From the NCBI RefSeq assembly GCF_000317835.1, contig NC_019793.1, positions 1,550,001 to 1,614,000 on the forward strand: 64,000 bases of DNA. Direction: 5' to 3'. This document shows positions 1 through 7,204 of the stretch, in pieces. The notes under the pieces were generated by a model. It made no database searches, had not been told where the DNA came from, and worked only from the letters and a program-made list of their open reading frames with translations. This DNA comes from Deinococcus peraridilitoris DSM 19664. GTDB taxonomy: Bacteria; Deinococcota; Deinococci; Deinococcales; Deinococcaceae. A program made the translations under genes and the position numbers. How positions within the stretch are numbered: position 1 is the first letter of the stretch; each line of letters opens with the position of its first letter.

Positions 1-692
1 GGGTCTGGGCCGAGGGGGGGTGCGGCGCGGCGGATGGGTGCGTTCGGCTGGTCGCTGATGGGTTCATTGCGGGCGAGGCAGACGGCGTCGCGCGTGAGGT
101 AGTCGGCGTACTCGCGGTCGTACTCCGGGAAGTTCGCGCGGAGCCAGTCGGCACCGAGCGCCGTGACACCTTCGGAGAGGGCGTCACTGACGGTCAAGCG
201 CTGCAAGCGTTCCGCGCGGATCGCAGTGACTTCGAGCACGACCCGGCAGGCCCAGCGGGGCATGTGAATACCGGACACTCGGCGGAGTTTGGTGGCCCAG
301 CCGCCCGGGTCAGGTGTGCCGTCATGCCAGGCGGCGAGCTGCCAACCGGCCAGGTGCGGCACACCATAGCGGTCAGCGAGTGATTGACCGAGCAGTGGTC
401 CACGAATGAGGTGGTCGGCGCCTTCCAGCCCGGTTGGCATGGCGAGCAGGGTGCAGGTCTCCCGCAACCACAAGTGAATACCCGGGACACCGTACGGGCT
501 CACGACTTCCAAGCCGCTCACGGTGATGACAGTGACATGGCCCCGATCGTATTCCGTGTATTGCGCCGCAACCGCGTCGATCGCGCTGGGCTGGGGTTTC
601 AGCAGACGACGCGTCTGGGTTTTGCCGTGCCGGAGGATGCCTTGTACCATGCGCGTCTGGAAGATCACCGGTTGTGCTCGTTTGTCCACCAT
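1..692 (-). CDS. Phage ASCH-like protein (partial, runs off window)
   Basis: Open reading frame from an ATG at 692 with no stop down to base 1, so at least 230 residues and cut by the window edge. The N-terminus carries the pattern VIFQTRMVQGIL-x5-KTQTRR, followed by LWLRETC near residue 77 and IHMPRWACRVVLEVTAIR near residue 142. These are the hallmarks of ASCH/PUA-like phage proteins that are often loosely annotated as morphogenetic proteins; the fold binds RNA or modified bases in characterised members. It begins 6 nt after the stop of the upstream exonuclease gene and belongs to the leftward phage operon. Family assignment is from motif recognition; a precise role is unknown. Confidence 0.75.
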   Translation of the reverse strand, partial: MVDKRAQPVIFQTRMVQGILRHGKTQTRRLLKPQPSAIDAVAAQYTEYDRGHVTVITVSGLEVVSPYGVPGIHLWLRETCTLLAMPTGLEGADHLIRGPLLGQSLADRYGVPHLAGWQLAAWHDGTPDPGGWATKLRRVSGIHMPRWACRVVLEVTAIRAERLQRLTVSDALSEGVTALGADWLRANFPEYDREYADYLTRDAVCLARNEPISDQPNAPIRRAAPPLGPD

Positions 693-697
693 GGTGA

Positions 698-1357
698 TCA
701 TGCGGGTGCCTCGCAGTCGCAGTCGTCCGTCGGGCCGCTGCACGTCAGGCACAGGTGCGTGAGGCTGGCGTCCTCACGCCTGGCCACGGCCTGCACGAGC
801 CGCAAGGTGCGCAAGGCGTCCCCGAGGGCACTGTGCGCGTCGTCGAGGTCGTCCACCTGCACGTCTTCAGTCAGGCACGCCACGCCGAGACGGGCCCAGC
901 GGTAATTGCCGTGGTAATCGCTCCAGTCGCCGTGGATAGGAGCGTACGCACCCATCGCGCACTGCCAATGAGAGAGCACAGGCGATTCGCACTCCTCCCG
1001 TGGTACGCCAGCCCACGACAAGCTTTGCCGCAGCATTCGCTGATCGAACGAGGCGTTGTAAACCACAACAGTCTTACCTTCCAGCAGGCAAGCCAGGCGG
1101 GGCCACACCAAGGGCCACTCAGGGCAAGTCACCAGGTCCGCGTCTGTGATTCCGTGAATTGCCGACGCGGCCCACGGTCCGCCGTTGATCGGCTTGACGC
1201 GCTCGTTGAGTAGGACTTCGCCACTGGCGCTGACCACGGCGATCTCAATGACTTCGGAGTGGCTGTCGAGCCCGGTCGTTTCAGTGTCGAGCACCACAAG
1301 GTCAGGGTCAGCCGCCCACTTACGGAAGATGGCCAGCGGGGAAGCTTCAGGCGCCAC
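698..1357 (-). CDS. DnaQ-like 3'-5' exonuclease (DEDDh)
   Basis: A 219-aa protein with all three exonuclease motifs: DTETTG at residues 24-29 (Exo I), NASFD at 101-105 (Exo II) and HSALGD at 175-180 (Exo III, H175 and D180). That set defines the DEDDh class, which removes nucleotides from 3' ends using two metals. A short C-terminal Cys cluster (CLTC...CDCE) could bind zinc. The start is GTG with TGGAGC seven bases upstream, and it overlaps the 3' end of the preceding 62-aa gene by 11 bp, so translation is probably coupled. In a phage early operon it likely acts in DNA replication or repair, or degrades host DNA; which of these is inference. Confidence 0.88.
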   Translation of the reverse strand: MAPEASPLAIFRKWAADPDLVVLDTETTGLDSHSEVIEIAVVSASGEVLLNERVKPINGGPWAASAIHGITDADLVTCPEWPLVWPRLACLLEGKTVVVYNASFDQRMLRQSLSWAGVPREECESPVLSHWQCAMGAYAPIHGDWSDYHGNYRWARLGVACLTEDVQVDDLDDAHSALGDALRTLRLVQAVARREDASLTHLCLTCSGPTDDCDCEAPA

Positions 1358-1535
1358 AGTCGAGCTCCACGTCCGGCGCTTCGCCGTCGAGCAGGATGTC
1401 GATGGCTTCGCAGCTCGCGCTGATTTCGTGTCCGGCTTCGGTGATGACGAGCATGTCCTTCACGAGGGCCGCGCCGATCATGCGGTTGCTGGCCGCTTCG
1501 ATGCGCTTCAGGTGCTTGCGGATCAGTTCGTGCAT
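1347..1535 (-). CDS. Small phage protein, unknown function
   Basis: 62 residues, acidic C-terminal half (EAIDILLDGEAPDVELDC), basic N-terminal helix (HELIRKHLKRIE). No family recognised. It lies between the nuclease-like gene (2-nt gap) and the exonuclease gene (11-bp overlap) in a tightly packed leftward operon, which is the main reason to accept it. The start ATG has a GGTGAG-like ribosome site. It could be an accessory subunit for a neighbour, but the sequence gives no direct hint. Confidence 0.6.
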   Translation of the reverse strand: MHELIRKHLKRIEAASNRMIGAALVKDMLVITEAGHEISASCEAIDILLDGEAPDVELDCGA

Positions 1536-1537
1536 GG

Positions 1538-1918
1538 TCAGCTCACCACCCGGAGCGCGAAGCCCTGCTCGACCATCGACGCGTTGACGTCCAGCAGGCC
1601 TTTGGAGGTAACGACGGCGATTTCAGCGATGGTGCGGCCGTACTTGTCGGTGTTGTCCTTGTGCGTGCGGATCAGCAGCTCACGGGGCTTGTCGCCCTCG
1701 AACAGCAAGCCCCGCAGGTAATCCCGCGAGACACGGCCCATCTCGTATGTCGCGCCGCGCAGTTCGGGCGCGTTGATGCCGTACAGGCGAGCGCGAATAT
1801 CGAGCGAAGCAAAAAAGCCCAAGGAAACTTTGAGAATGACGGTGCCCCCATCGACGACACGCACACACGTGGCGCGGTAACGGTAGAGGAACTCGGCGGT
1901 GATGTTCGGAGCAGTCAT
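1538..1918 (-). CDS. Staphylococcal-nuclease-like (TNase fold) protein
   Basis: 126 residues matching the SNase/thermonuclease fold: VVDGGTVILKV at 21-31, IRARLYGINAPEL at 41-53 and KYGRTIAEI at 92-100. Expected catalytic Arg (R95) and the general-base Glu (E52) are present. Two metal ligands are altered: the second Asp of VDGDT is Gly25, and the Asp of the DAPE motif is Asn49 (the Asn form is common in phage members). A strong AGGAGG site lies 4 nt before the ATG. It sits among phage replication genes and may act on phage or host DNA, or be a binding protein with reduced activity. Confidence 0.75.
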   Translation of the reverse strand: MTAPNITAEFLYRYRATCVRVVDGGTVILKVSLGFFASLDIRARLYGINAPELRGATYEMGRVSRDYLRGLLFEGDKPRELLIRTHKDNTDKYGRTIAEIAVVTSKGLLDVNASMVEQGFALRVVS

Positions 1919-1966
1919 ACGTCCTCCTGATGCGAAGGCGGGGCAGTGTTCACTGCCCCTGGGCGG

Positions 1967-2635
1967 TCACGGTGCGGTGACGGGGTTGTCGAGATTCACT
2001 CCGAGGACACGCGACGCGACTTCGAGTTGCATGTTCAGCAGGGCCAAGCCGGTGTACCCGTCGGACCTGGCTGCGTCGCGTAACGCTGGCAGGCCGGACA
2101 GGACGCTGTCGCGCAGTTCCTCAGGAGTGGCGGGACGCCCTTCCTTGAAGGCAGCGACACTGATGGGCTCACCGAGGTCGAACAGGCGACCGTTGTGAAC
2201 GCGGGCGATGGTGTAGGACATGGTCAGCCACAGGACGGTCACGCCAGGGTTGCGTTTGATCATCTCGCCGGCCGCTTCGCGGGTACCTTCCGGCATGTCA
2301 TCCTCACGGCGGTTCATGTGCGGGCGGGACAGGAACGGGCAGGCTTTGATGCTCCACTCACCGCACTCGTGATGCACGGGTGGTTCGGCATCGACGCGAT
2401 TCACGGCGCACATCGGGCCGATCACGAACGCATAGGGTTCGCCTGGCAGGAACTTCTCGCCACACACGAAGCAGCGGTTTTCCTTGACAGCCTTATCGAC
2501 CTTCCGACTGTCCACCACACGAAAGTCGGGCTTGAGGCCGAACCACTGGACGAACCACGGCACGGGGTAACCGCGGGCGACGGGTAGTTTGGCGATGCGG
2601 GCGGGCATGGGTGGGAGTTCTCGGGCAGTGTGCAT
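1967..2635 (-). CDS. Cys-rich phage protein with zinc-site pattern
   Basis: 222 residues, function unknown. Residues 55-99 hold C55-x2-C58, C76, HH88-89, C91 and C99 in a context (CFVCGEKFLPGEPYAFVIGPM) that looks like a treble-clef or zinc-ribbon site and resembles hypothetical proteins of actinobacterial phages. The C-terminal half is helical, without motifs I recognise. ATG 2635 is preceded by GGAGG at 5 nt. It stands between the nuclease-like and Dcm genes in the leftward operon. Confidence 0.65.
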   Translation of the reverse strand: MHTARELPPMPARIAKLPVARGYPVPWFVQWFGLKPDFRVVDSRKVDKAVKENRCFVCGEKFLPGEPYAFVIGPMCAVNRVDAEPPVHHECGEWSIKACPFLSRPHMNRREDDMPEGTREAAGEMIKRNPGVTVLWLTMSYTIARVHNGRLFDLGEPISVAAFKEGRPATPEELRDSVLSGLPALRDAARSDGYTGLALLNMQLEVASRVLGVNLDNPVTAP

Positions 2636-2647
2636 ATGACCTCCGGG

Positions 2648-4945
2648 TCAGTCGGCGGCTTGCTGCTGGGCTTGTGAGAAGAGTTCAGAAATGATGGCCT
2701 TCACCAGAGCTGGCGGCACGCTGTTTCCGCACATGCGCACCTGCGCGGCCTTGCTGAGCGGTCTGCCCTTCACGCTGAAGTCGATGACGTACGAATCCGG
2801 AAAGGACTGGCAGCGGTACAGCTCACGTGGTTCGAGCATCCGCATGCCGATGTCGTAAATGACGAACTTCTCGCCGTTCACTTCGAGCGTGACGAGCTGC
2901 TGCGCGCGGTCCTCTGCGGACACCTTGTCCAGTGCCTCGGGACAGTACGCCAGCAGGAACGCGAACACCCGACGCGCGCCCGCCAGCGTCCGCGCGTCGA
3001 GGCTGCCATGCAGGTGGGTGGTGATCAGACCGTCTTTCACGCAGGTGGTGATGCTGCCCAGGGCGTCACCGACTTCCCGGGCGTCGTTGCTGCCGTACTG
3101 GCGCAGCAGGTGCGCGGTGACGAGCCCGTGGCGGTTTTCGGTGGTCTGCGTCGCCAGGGCCGCTTCGAGTTCCTGACCACGCGCGTCTCCGCACGCGTTT
3201 TTGTCACCGTAGTAGGTGGTGAGGTGCGCGGTCGTGAGACCGAAGCGTTCCACGGTACTGACGGTCGGCGTGGCGGCGTCCATGGGTTGCACCGTCGCCG
3301 TGCCGTTGTACTGGGTGAGGTAGGCCGCCGCCAGGGCCGTGTCCGCCTTGGCGGTGATGGTATGCATCGCCTCGGCCGCCGTGCGGGGCCGGGACTGCCC
3401 GGCGCGTCCACCCACGCCGATCAGGCTGGCGCTCACCAGCGCCTGCGGTCCGCCTTGTGCCATCACGGTCGGCGCCGGTTCCTCCAGTGAGTGGCTGGCG
3501 TTCTCCGGCGCGCAGTACCCACCGTTGTGCTTCACCAGGCACGCGCCGACCAGTCCGTGCACGTTCCCGGTGCCAGGCCGCGCCGGGGTGCCGCCCGCAG
3601 TCGCGGTATGCAGGGGCGCGTCGGCGCCGCTGCCGATGCTGCCTTCGCGGAACTTGGTGATGTGCGGCGCGACGAGTCCGAAGCGGGTCGCGCCAGACAG
3701 CACCGTGTCGAGCGGCACGTCGGCTGCCTGACCAGGGCTGTGCTCCTGAAACTTCGTCAGGTGCGGCGCGATCAGGGTGTGCTTGTTTCCCTGCGTGGTG
3801 ATGACCTGCGCGGGAGCGTCCACGGCGGCCGGGTCGTTGCCGAAGGACATCGGCGCGAAGTACGGGGTCACCACGGCGTTCGCGTCACGGCTGCTGGTGA
3901 TCGTCACGAGTGGGGCGTCCACGCTGCGCTGCCGGAAGTCGTGACCGCCGTGGTTGCACTGGACCAAAAAGGGCCGGGAGGCGCCCAGCACGAACTTGTC
4001 GATGCCTTTGGCGATGCGGCGCAGGGTGTTCGGTTCCAGGTCGTTCTTGCGCCGGGCGTGCGGCTGAAAGATCGTGCGGGTCGGGATGCTCCAGTCAATG
4101 CACTCGGCCGCGGTGCGCACGGGCAGCAGGCCGGGCCCATGGGTCGGTTCGGGCCAGCTGATGGCTTTGCCGTCACAGCGGGCGATTAGGAAGAACCGCT
4201 CACGGATGGTAGGTGCACCGTGATCGCTGGCAACGAGGGTGCGGAAGTCCACGTCGTACCCGAGGGCGCGCAGCTCCCGCACGAACGTCCGGAAGGTCCG
4301 GCCACGGTAGCGGGGGCGTTTGTCGGCCACGAGGCAGGTGAGGCCGTCCTCAGCGAGCTTGATGGCCCCGCGCGGGGGGTGCTGTTTGGGCATGCCGCGC
4401 TGCCAGCGACGGCAGGCGTGGCCTTTGCATTTGGGTTTGTTCGGCCAGAGCACCTTCCCGTCCGGGCCTTTGAGGGCTTCGCGTTGCGCGACCAGGCGTC
4501 CCCAATGGCGGAAGTCCGGGACGTTTTCGAGCACGATGACGTCCGGTCGGACTTTGCCGGCCCACTTCAGGCCGACCCAGGCGAGCGAGCGGATCTTCTG
4601 GTCGAGTGGTTTGCCGCCCTTGGCGCGGGAGTGATGTTTGCAGTCCGGGCTGAGCCATAGGAGCGCGACGGGTTTCCCGCCGGTGGCTTCGATGGGGTCG
4701 ACTTCGAACACGTCACTGCGGTAGTGGCGGGTGTAGGGGTGGTTCACCTGGTGCATGGCGATGGCTTCCTCGTCGTGGTTGATCGCCACGTCGGGAGAGC
4801 GTCCGAGGGCCGTTTCGATGCCGAGGGACACCCCACCACCGCCCGCGAAGAGATCGACGATCATCTTCCCGGCGAGGTGCTCACCGCCGTGCAGGTAGGA
4901 GAAGAGGGGCAGTGGGGCGTCTGGGAGCTGCTGTTTGCGGGACAT
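2648..4945 (-). CDS. DNA cytosine-5 methyltransferase with repeat-filled target region
   Basis: 765 residues, about twice the usual length of a C5 methyltransferase. Motif I DLFAGGGGVSLG (31-42), catalytic motif IV SPDC with Cys102, motif VI ENV (140-142), motif VIII TIRERFF (246-252) and motif X GNSVPPAL near the C-terminus are all present, so catalysis is expected to be intact. Residues about 325-646, between motifs VIII and IX, are a run of nine to ten degenerate units of 32-45 residues, most containing a P-x-x-T or similar turn and ending in (H/F)(G/T/A)L(V/I/T). This is where target recognition normally lies. The start overlaps the upstream stop (TGATG). It probably protects phage DNA from host restriction. 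Confidence 0.93.
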   Translation of the reverse strand: MSRKQQLPDAPLPLFSYLHGGEHLAGKMIVDLFAGGGGVSLGIETALGRSPDVAINHDEEAIAMHQVNHPYTRHYRSDVFEVDPIEATGGKPVALLWLSPDCKHHSRAKGGKPLDQKIRSLAWVGLKWAGKVRPDVIVLENVPDFRHWGRLVAQREALKGPDGKVLWPNKPKCKGHACRRWQRGMPKQHPPRGAIKLAEDGLTCLVADKRPRYRGRTFRTFVRELRALGYDVDFRTLVASDHGAPTIRERFFLIARCDGKAISWPEPTHGPGLLPVRTAAECIDWSIPTRTIFQPHARRKNDLEPNTLRRIAKGIDKFVLGASRPFLVQCNHGGHDFRQRSVDAPLVTITSSRDANAVVTPYFAPMSFGNDPAAVDAPAQVITTQGNKHTLIAPHLTKFQEHSPGQAADVPLDTVLSGATRFGLVAPHITKFREGSIGSGADAPLHTATAGGTPARPGTGNVHGLVGACLVKHNGGYCAPENASHSLEEPAPTVMAQGGPQALVSASLIGVGGRAGQSRPRTAAEAMHTITAKADTALAAAYLTQYNGTATVQPMDAATPTVSTVERFGLTTAHLTTYYGDKNACGDARGQELEAALATQTTENRHGLVTAHLLRQYGSNDAREVGDALGSITTCVKDGLITTHLHGSLDARTLAGARRVFAFLLAYCPEALDKVSAEDRAQQLVTLEVNGEKFVIYDIGMRMLEPRELYRCQSFPDSYVIDFSVKGRPLSKAAQVRMCGNSVPPALVKAIISELFSQAQQQAAD
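3008..3973 (-). repeat. Protein-level tandem repeats inside the Dcm target-recognition region
   Basis: Encodes about nine or ten degenerate units in the methyltransferase. Unit beginnings read APHLTKF, APHITKF, GACLVKH, SASLIGV, AAYLTQY, TAHLTTY, TAHLLRQ and TTHLHG; unit ends read HTLI, FGLV, HGLV, QALV, TALA, FGLT, HGLV and DGLI. DNA identity between units is low, so this is old divergence and not a recent expansion. Confidence 0.8.
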
Positions 4946-5301
4946 CAGGCAGTTCCCGGTGTGCCAGTAGATAAGCTACGACAATGGATTTCGAGGACGC
5001 GGCTGCCTGGCACGCCCACCTGACCGTCGAACAACACGCGCTGCTGGCGTACTTCGAGGAGCGGAACTTTACTTTTGACTTTCACGAGGTTGAGGCTGAC
5101 TTCAAGGTTCAGTTGCCCGCCGGTTGTGTATTGACGGCGACCGTTGGCAGATATGAAGTGTTCCGTGAACGATCCATAGAGCTCCGACAGGCCTTTGACC
5201 GTATGTCCACGGTGCTGCTGATCCTGCTGAATCACGGGCGCTTGGAATGATGGTTTGAGGGTCAGCACGCCAGAGCGTACGAAGTCGTAGAGCCGATTCA
5301 T
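4945..5301 (-). CDS. Possible 118-aa operon gene between dam-like and dcm
   Basis: Its ATG at 5301 overlaps the dam-like stop (ATGA) and has a near-perfect GGAGGTGA six bases upstream; its stop overlaps the dcm start (TGATG). Such double coupling favours a real leftward gene. Against it, the product is Gln-rich and low-complexity in the middle, third-position GC is modest (about 60 percent), and no family is recognised. It lies antisense to another plausible reading frame on the + strand (4984-5250); at most one of them is likely to be important. Confidence 0.4.
   Translation of the reverse strand: MNRLYDFVRSGVLTLKPSFQAPVIQQDQQHRGHTVKGLSELYGSFTEHFISANGRRQYTTGGQLNLEVSLNLVKVKSKVPLLEVRQQRVLFDGQVGVPGSRVLEIHCRSLSTGTPGTA
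4984..5250 (+). CDS. Possible 88-aa antisense gene (alternative to the - strand frame)
   Basis: Encodes 88 residues with a natural composition (FEERNFTFDFHEVEADFKV, then a helical C-terminus ending LLILLNHGRLE) and higher third-position GC than the opposing frame. A TAAGCT -10-like box lies 7 nt before the ATG, compatible with a leaderless transcript; there is no ribosome-binding site. It would be a single + strand gene inside a leftward operon, as a late-inserted phage gene might be. Function unknown. See the competing - strand entry. Confidence 0.45.
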   Translation: MDFEDAAAWHAHLTVEQHALLAYFEERNFTFDFHEVEADFKVQLPAGCVLTATVGRYEVFRERSIELRQAFDRMSTVLLILLNHGRLE

Positions 5302-5828
5302 GACTCACCTCCAAACAGGTCGTGCTGCACACTGCGCACCCGAACGGGAGGCAGGCAGTGCGGTGAGAACCAGATCCGTTCGCGCTGCGCGCTCGCGCGG
5401 CCTTCCCATTTGGGTTGCGTGCACCATCCCGAGCCGATCCACTGGCTGATGCCCCACACCCACCAGCCGGCCACCTTGGCGTCGAAGGCGTCGGGATCTT
5501 CGCGCAGCTGCGTGGTCAGGCGTTCACGCTGCGCGACCAGCCAGGCATGGCGGGCGTGCAGGTCGAGTTCATTGACGGGATGGTCTGCCCAGGCGGCAAC
5601 ACCTTCAGGGTCAGCGAGTACGGCGCGCCAGAAGTTGCAGATGAAGCCGTCGAGGTCGTTCACGGTCTCGGTGCGTGGAGAGTGAGGACGACCGAGCAAC
5701 ACGGCGCCGCTGCCAAAGAACGGTTCGACGTAGTTGCCCACGTCACCGAAGCGTTCCCATACGCGGGCGGCCACTTTGGATTTCCCACCGAAATACGGGA
5801 AGGGAGCGCGGTAGGTGGTTGCCGTCAC
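5298..5828 (-). CDS. Dam-like N6-adenine methyltransferase, lacks the DPPY region
   Basis: 176 residues with the N-terminal half of a D12-class adenine methyltransferase: PFPYFGGKSKVA at 9-20 (motif X) and VEPFFGSGAVLLG at about 33-46 (AdoMet motif I), then the NDLDGFICNFW segment typical of the family. The catalytic motif IV (DPPY) expected after about residue 170 is absent because the protein stops at QHDLFGGES. Family members are usually 250-300 residues. Either this is a truncated remnant or catalysis depends on something else. The start overlaps the dnaB stop (TGATG) and the C-terminus hosts the ribosome site for the next frame. Confidence 0.75.
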   Translation of the reverse strand: MTATTYRAPFPYFGGKSKVAARVWERFGDVGNYVEPFFGSGAVLLGRPHSPRTETVNDLDGFICNFWRAVLADPEGVAAWADHPVNELDLHARHAWLVAQRERLTTQLREDPDAFDAKVAGWWVWGISQWIGSGWCTQPKWEGRASAQRERIWFSPHCLPPVRVRSVQHDLFGGES

Positions 5829-7204
5829 ATCAACCCCGGTTGTTCGGGCGCCAGGCTGTAGAAGGCCACACGCTCCGCGTTGTACCCGAGCTTCACCGTG
5901 CCGACCGGACCGTTGCGTTGCTTGCCGATGATGATCTCGGCCATCCCGGGCTGATCGGATTTTTCGTTGTAGTACTCGTCGCGGTAAATGAACAGCACGA
6001 CGTCCGCGTCCTGCTCGATCGCGCCGGATTCCCGCAGGTCACTGAGCATCGGGCGTTTGTTCTGCCGGGCTTCCACCGCTCGGGAGAGCTGCGAGAGGGC
6101 GATCACCGGAATGTCGAATTCCATCGCAATCTTCTTCAATGCCCGGCTGATGCGGGTGACTTTCTGGCGTTCGTCCTCCACGCCGGGTACTTCCAGCAGC
6201 TGCAGGTAATCGACGACAAGTGCGCTGAGAGGGCCGACGTTCGCCCACATGCGCACTTCCTGGTGCAGCTGGGCGACCGTCAGGTCCGGACGGTCGATGT
6301 ACCCGAGCTGCATGTCCGCGCGTTTGGCTGCCACGGCACGCAGGCGTTCGAGGTCCGGGCCTTTCAGTTGGCCTTTGCGGATCTTCTCGTGATTCACCCG
6401 CCCAAGGTTGGCAAGTTGACGCAGGGCCAGCAGCTGCGCACGCATCTCCAGGGAAGCGATCAGCACCCGGCCGGTGCGGCGGTTGGCGATGGTATGCGCG
6501 ACAGACAGCGCGAACGCCGTCTTCCCCATCGACGGACGAGCGGCCACAACATTGAGGCTGCCCTTCTCGAAGCCCACGATCTGGTCGTCAAGGTCATGAA
6601 AACCGCTGGGTTGCGCGTCGTTGTTGCCACCACTCATCCAGCGCTCGGCGGTGTCGATGGCTTCCTGGTCTACCTCCGCGCCGTTGAGCATGCGGCTGCG
6701 TCCCTGCTCGGCGAGACTCGTGAGGTTCGCCATGCTCGCCAGGATCTCCTCCAGGCTTTCCTGCTGGTCGTAAATACGCCGGACGATATTCAGGCTTTCG
6801 GTGATGGCGCGGCGGCTGATGTGCTTCTCACGGATGATGGTCGCGTATGTTTCCGCGTACGCCGCGGTGGGCGTGTTGTCACTCAGGGCCATCAGGTACG
6901 TCAGGCCACCGGCGTTATCGAGCGCCTGCATGTCCCGCAGGACACTCTGCACCGTGACGAGGTTGATCTTCTTCGGTCCGTACTCGCCCGCGACGACGTG
7001 CATCGCGCGGTAGATCAGCCGGTTGCGTTCGAAGTAGAACGCGTCCTGATGCAGGCCACCCACGATGGGCCAGGTGTCTTCATCGAGCAGCACACTGCCG
7101 AGGGCGCTGATTTCCGCCTGTTTGTCGTGCGGGAGGGCGCGGCCCTCGATGAAGGCTTCGCGGATCACGGGTTCGAAGCGGGTGTTGCGTTTCGCTACGG
7201 TCAT
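5825..7204 (-). CDS. dnaB: Replicative DNA helicase (DnaB family), phage-encoded
   Basis: 459 residues, the normal DnaB length. The N-terminal domain begins ALPHDKQAEISALGSVLLDED and the RecA-like domain has Walker A ARPSMGKT at 222-229, a Walker B followed by DYLQL, and the C-terminal ALSQLSR and RQNKRPMLSDLRESGAIEQDAD segments typical of DnaB. It unwinds DNA 5'-3' at the replication fork as a hexamer. It overlaps the initiator gene upstream by 4 bp (ATGA), so initiator and helicase are made together, as in lambdoid O-P or DnaB-type modules. Confidence 0.97.
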   Translation of the reverse strand: MTVAKRNTRFEPVIREAFIEGRALPHDKQAEISALGSVLLDEDTWPIVGGLHQDAFYFERNRLIYRAMHVVAGEYGPKKINLVTVQSVLRDMQALDNAGGLTYLMALSDNTPTAAYAETYATIIREKHISRRAITESLNIVRRIYDQQESLEEILASMANLTSLAEQGRSRMLNGAEVDQEAIDTAERWMSGGNNDAQPSGFHDLDDQIVGFEKGSLNVVAARPSMGKTAFALSVAHTIANRRTGRVLIASLEMRAQLLALRQLANLGRVNHEKIRKGQLKGPDLERLRAVAAKRADMQLGYIDRPDLTVAQLHQEVRMWANVGPLSALVVDYLQLLEVPGVEDERQKVTRISRALKKIAMEFDIPVIALSQLSRAVEARQNKRPMLSDLRESGAIEQDADVVLFIYRDEYYNEKSDQPGMAEIIIGKQRNGPVGTVKLGYNAERVAFYSLAPEQPGLM

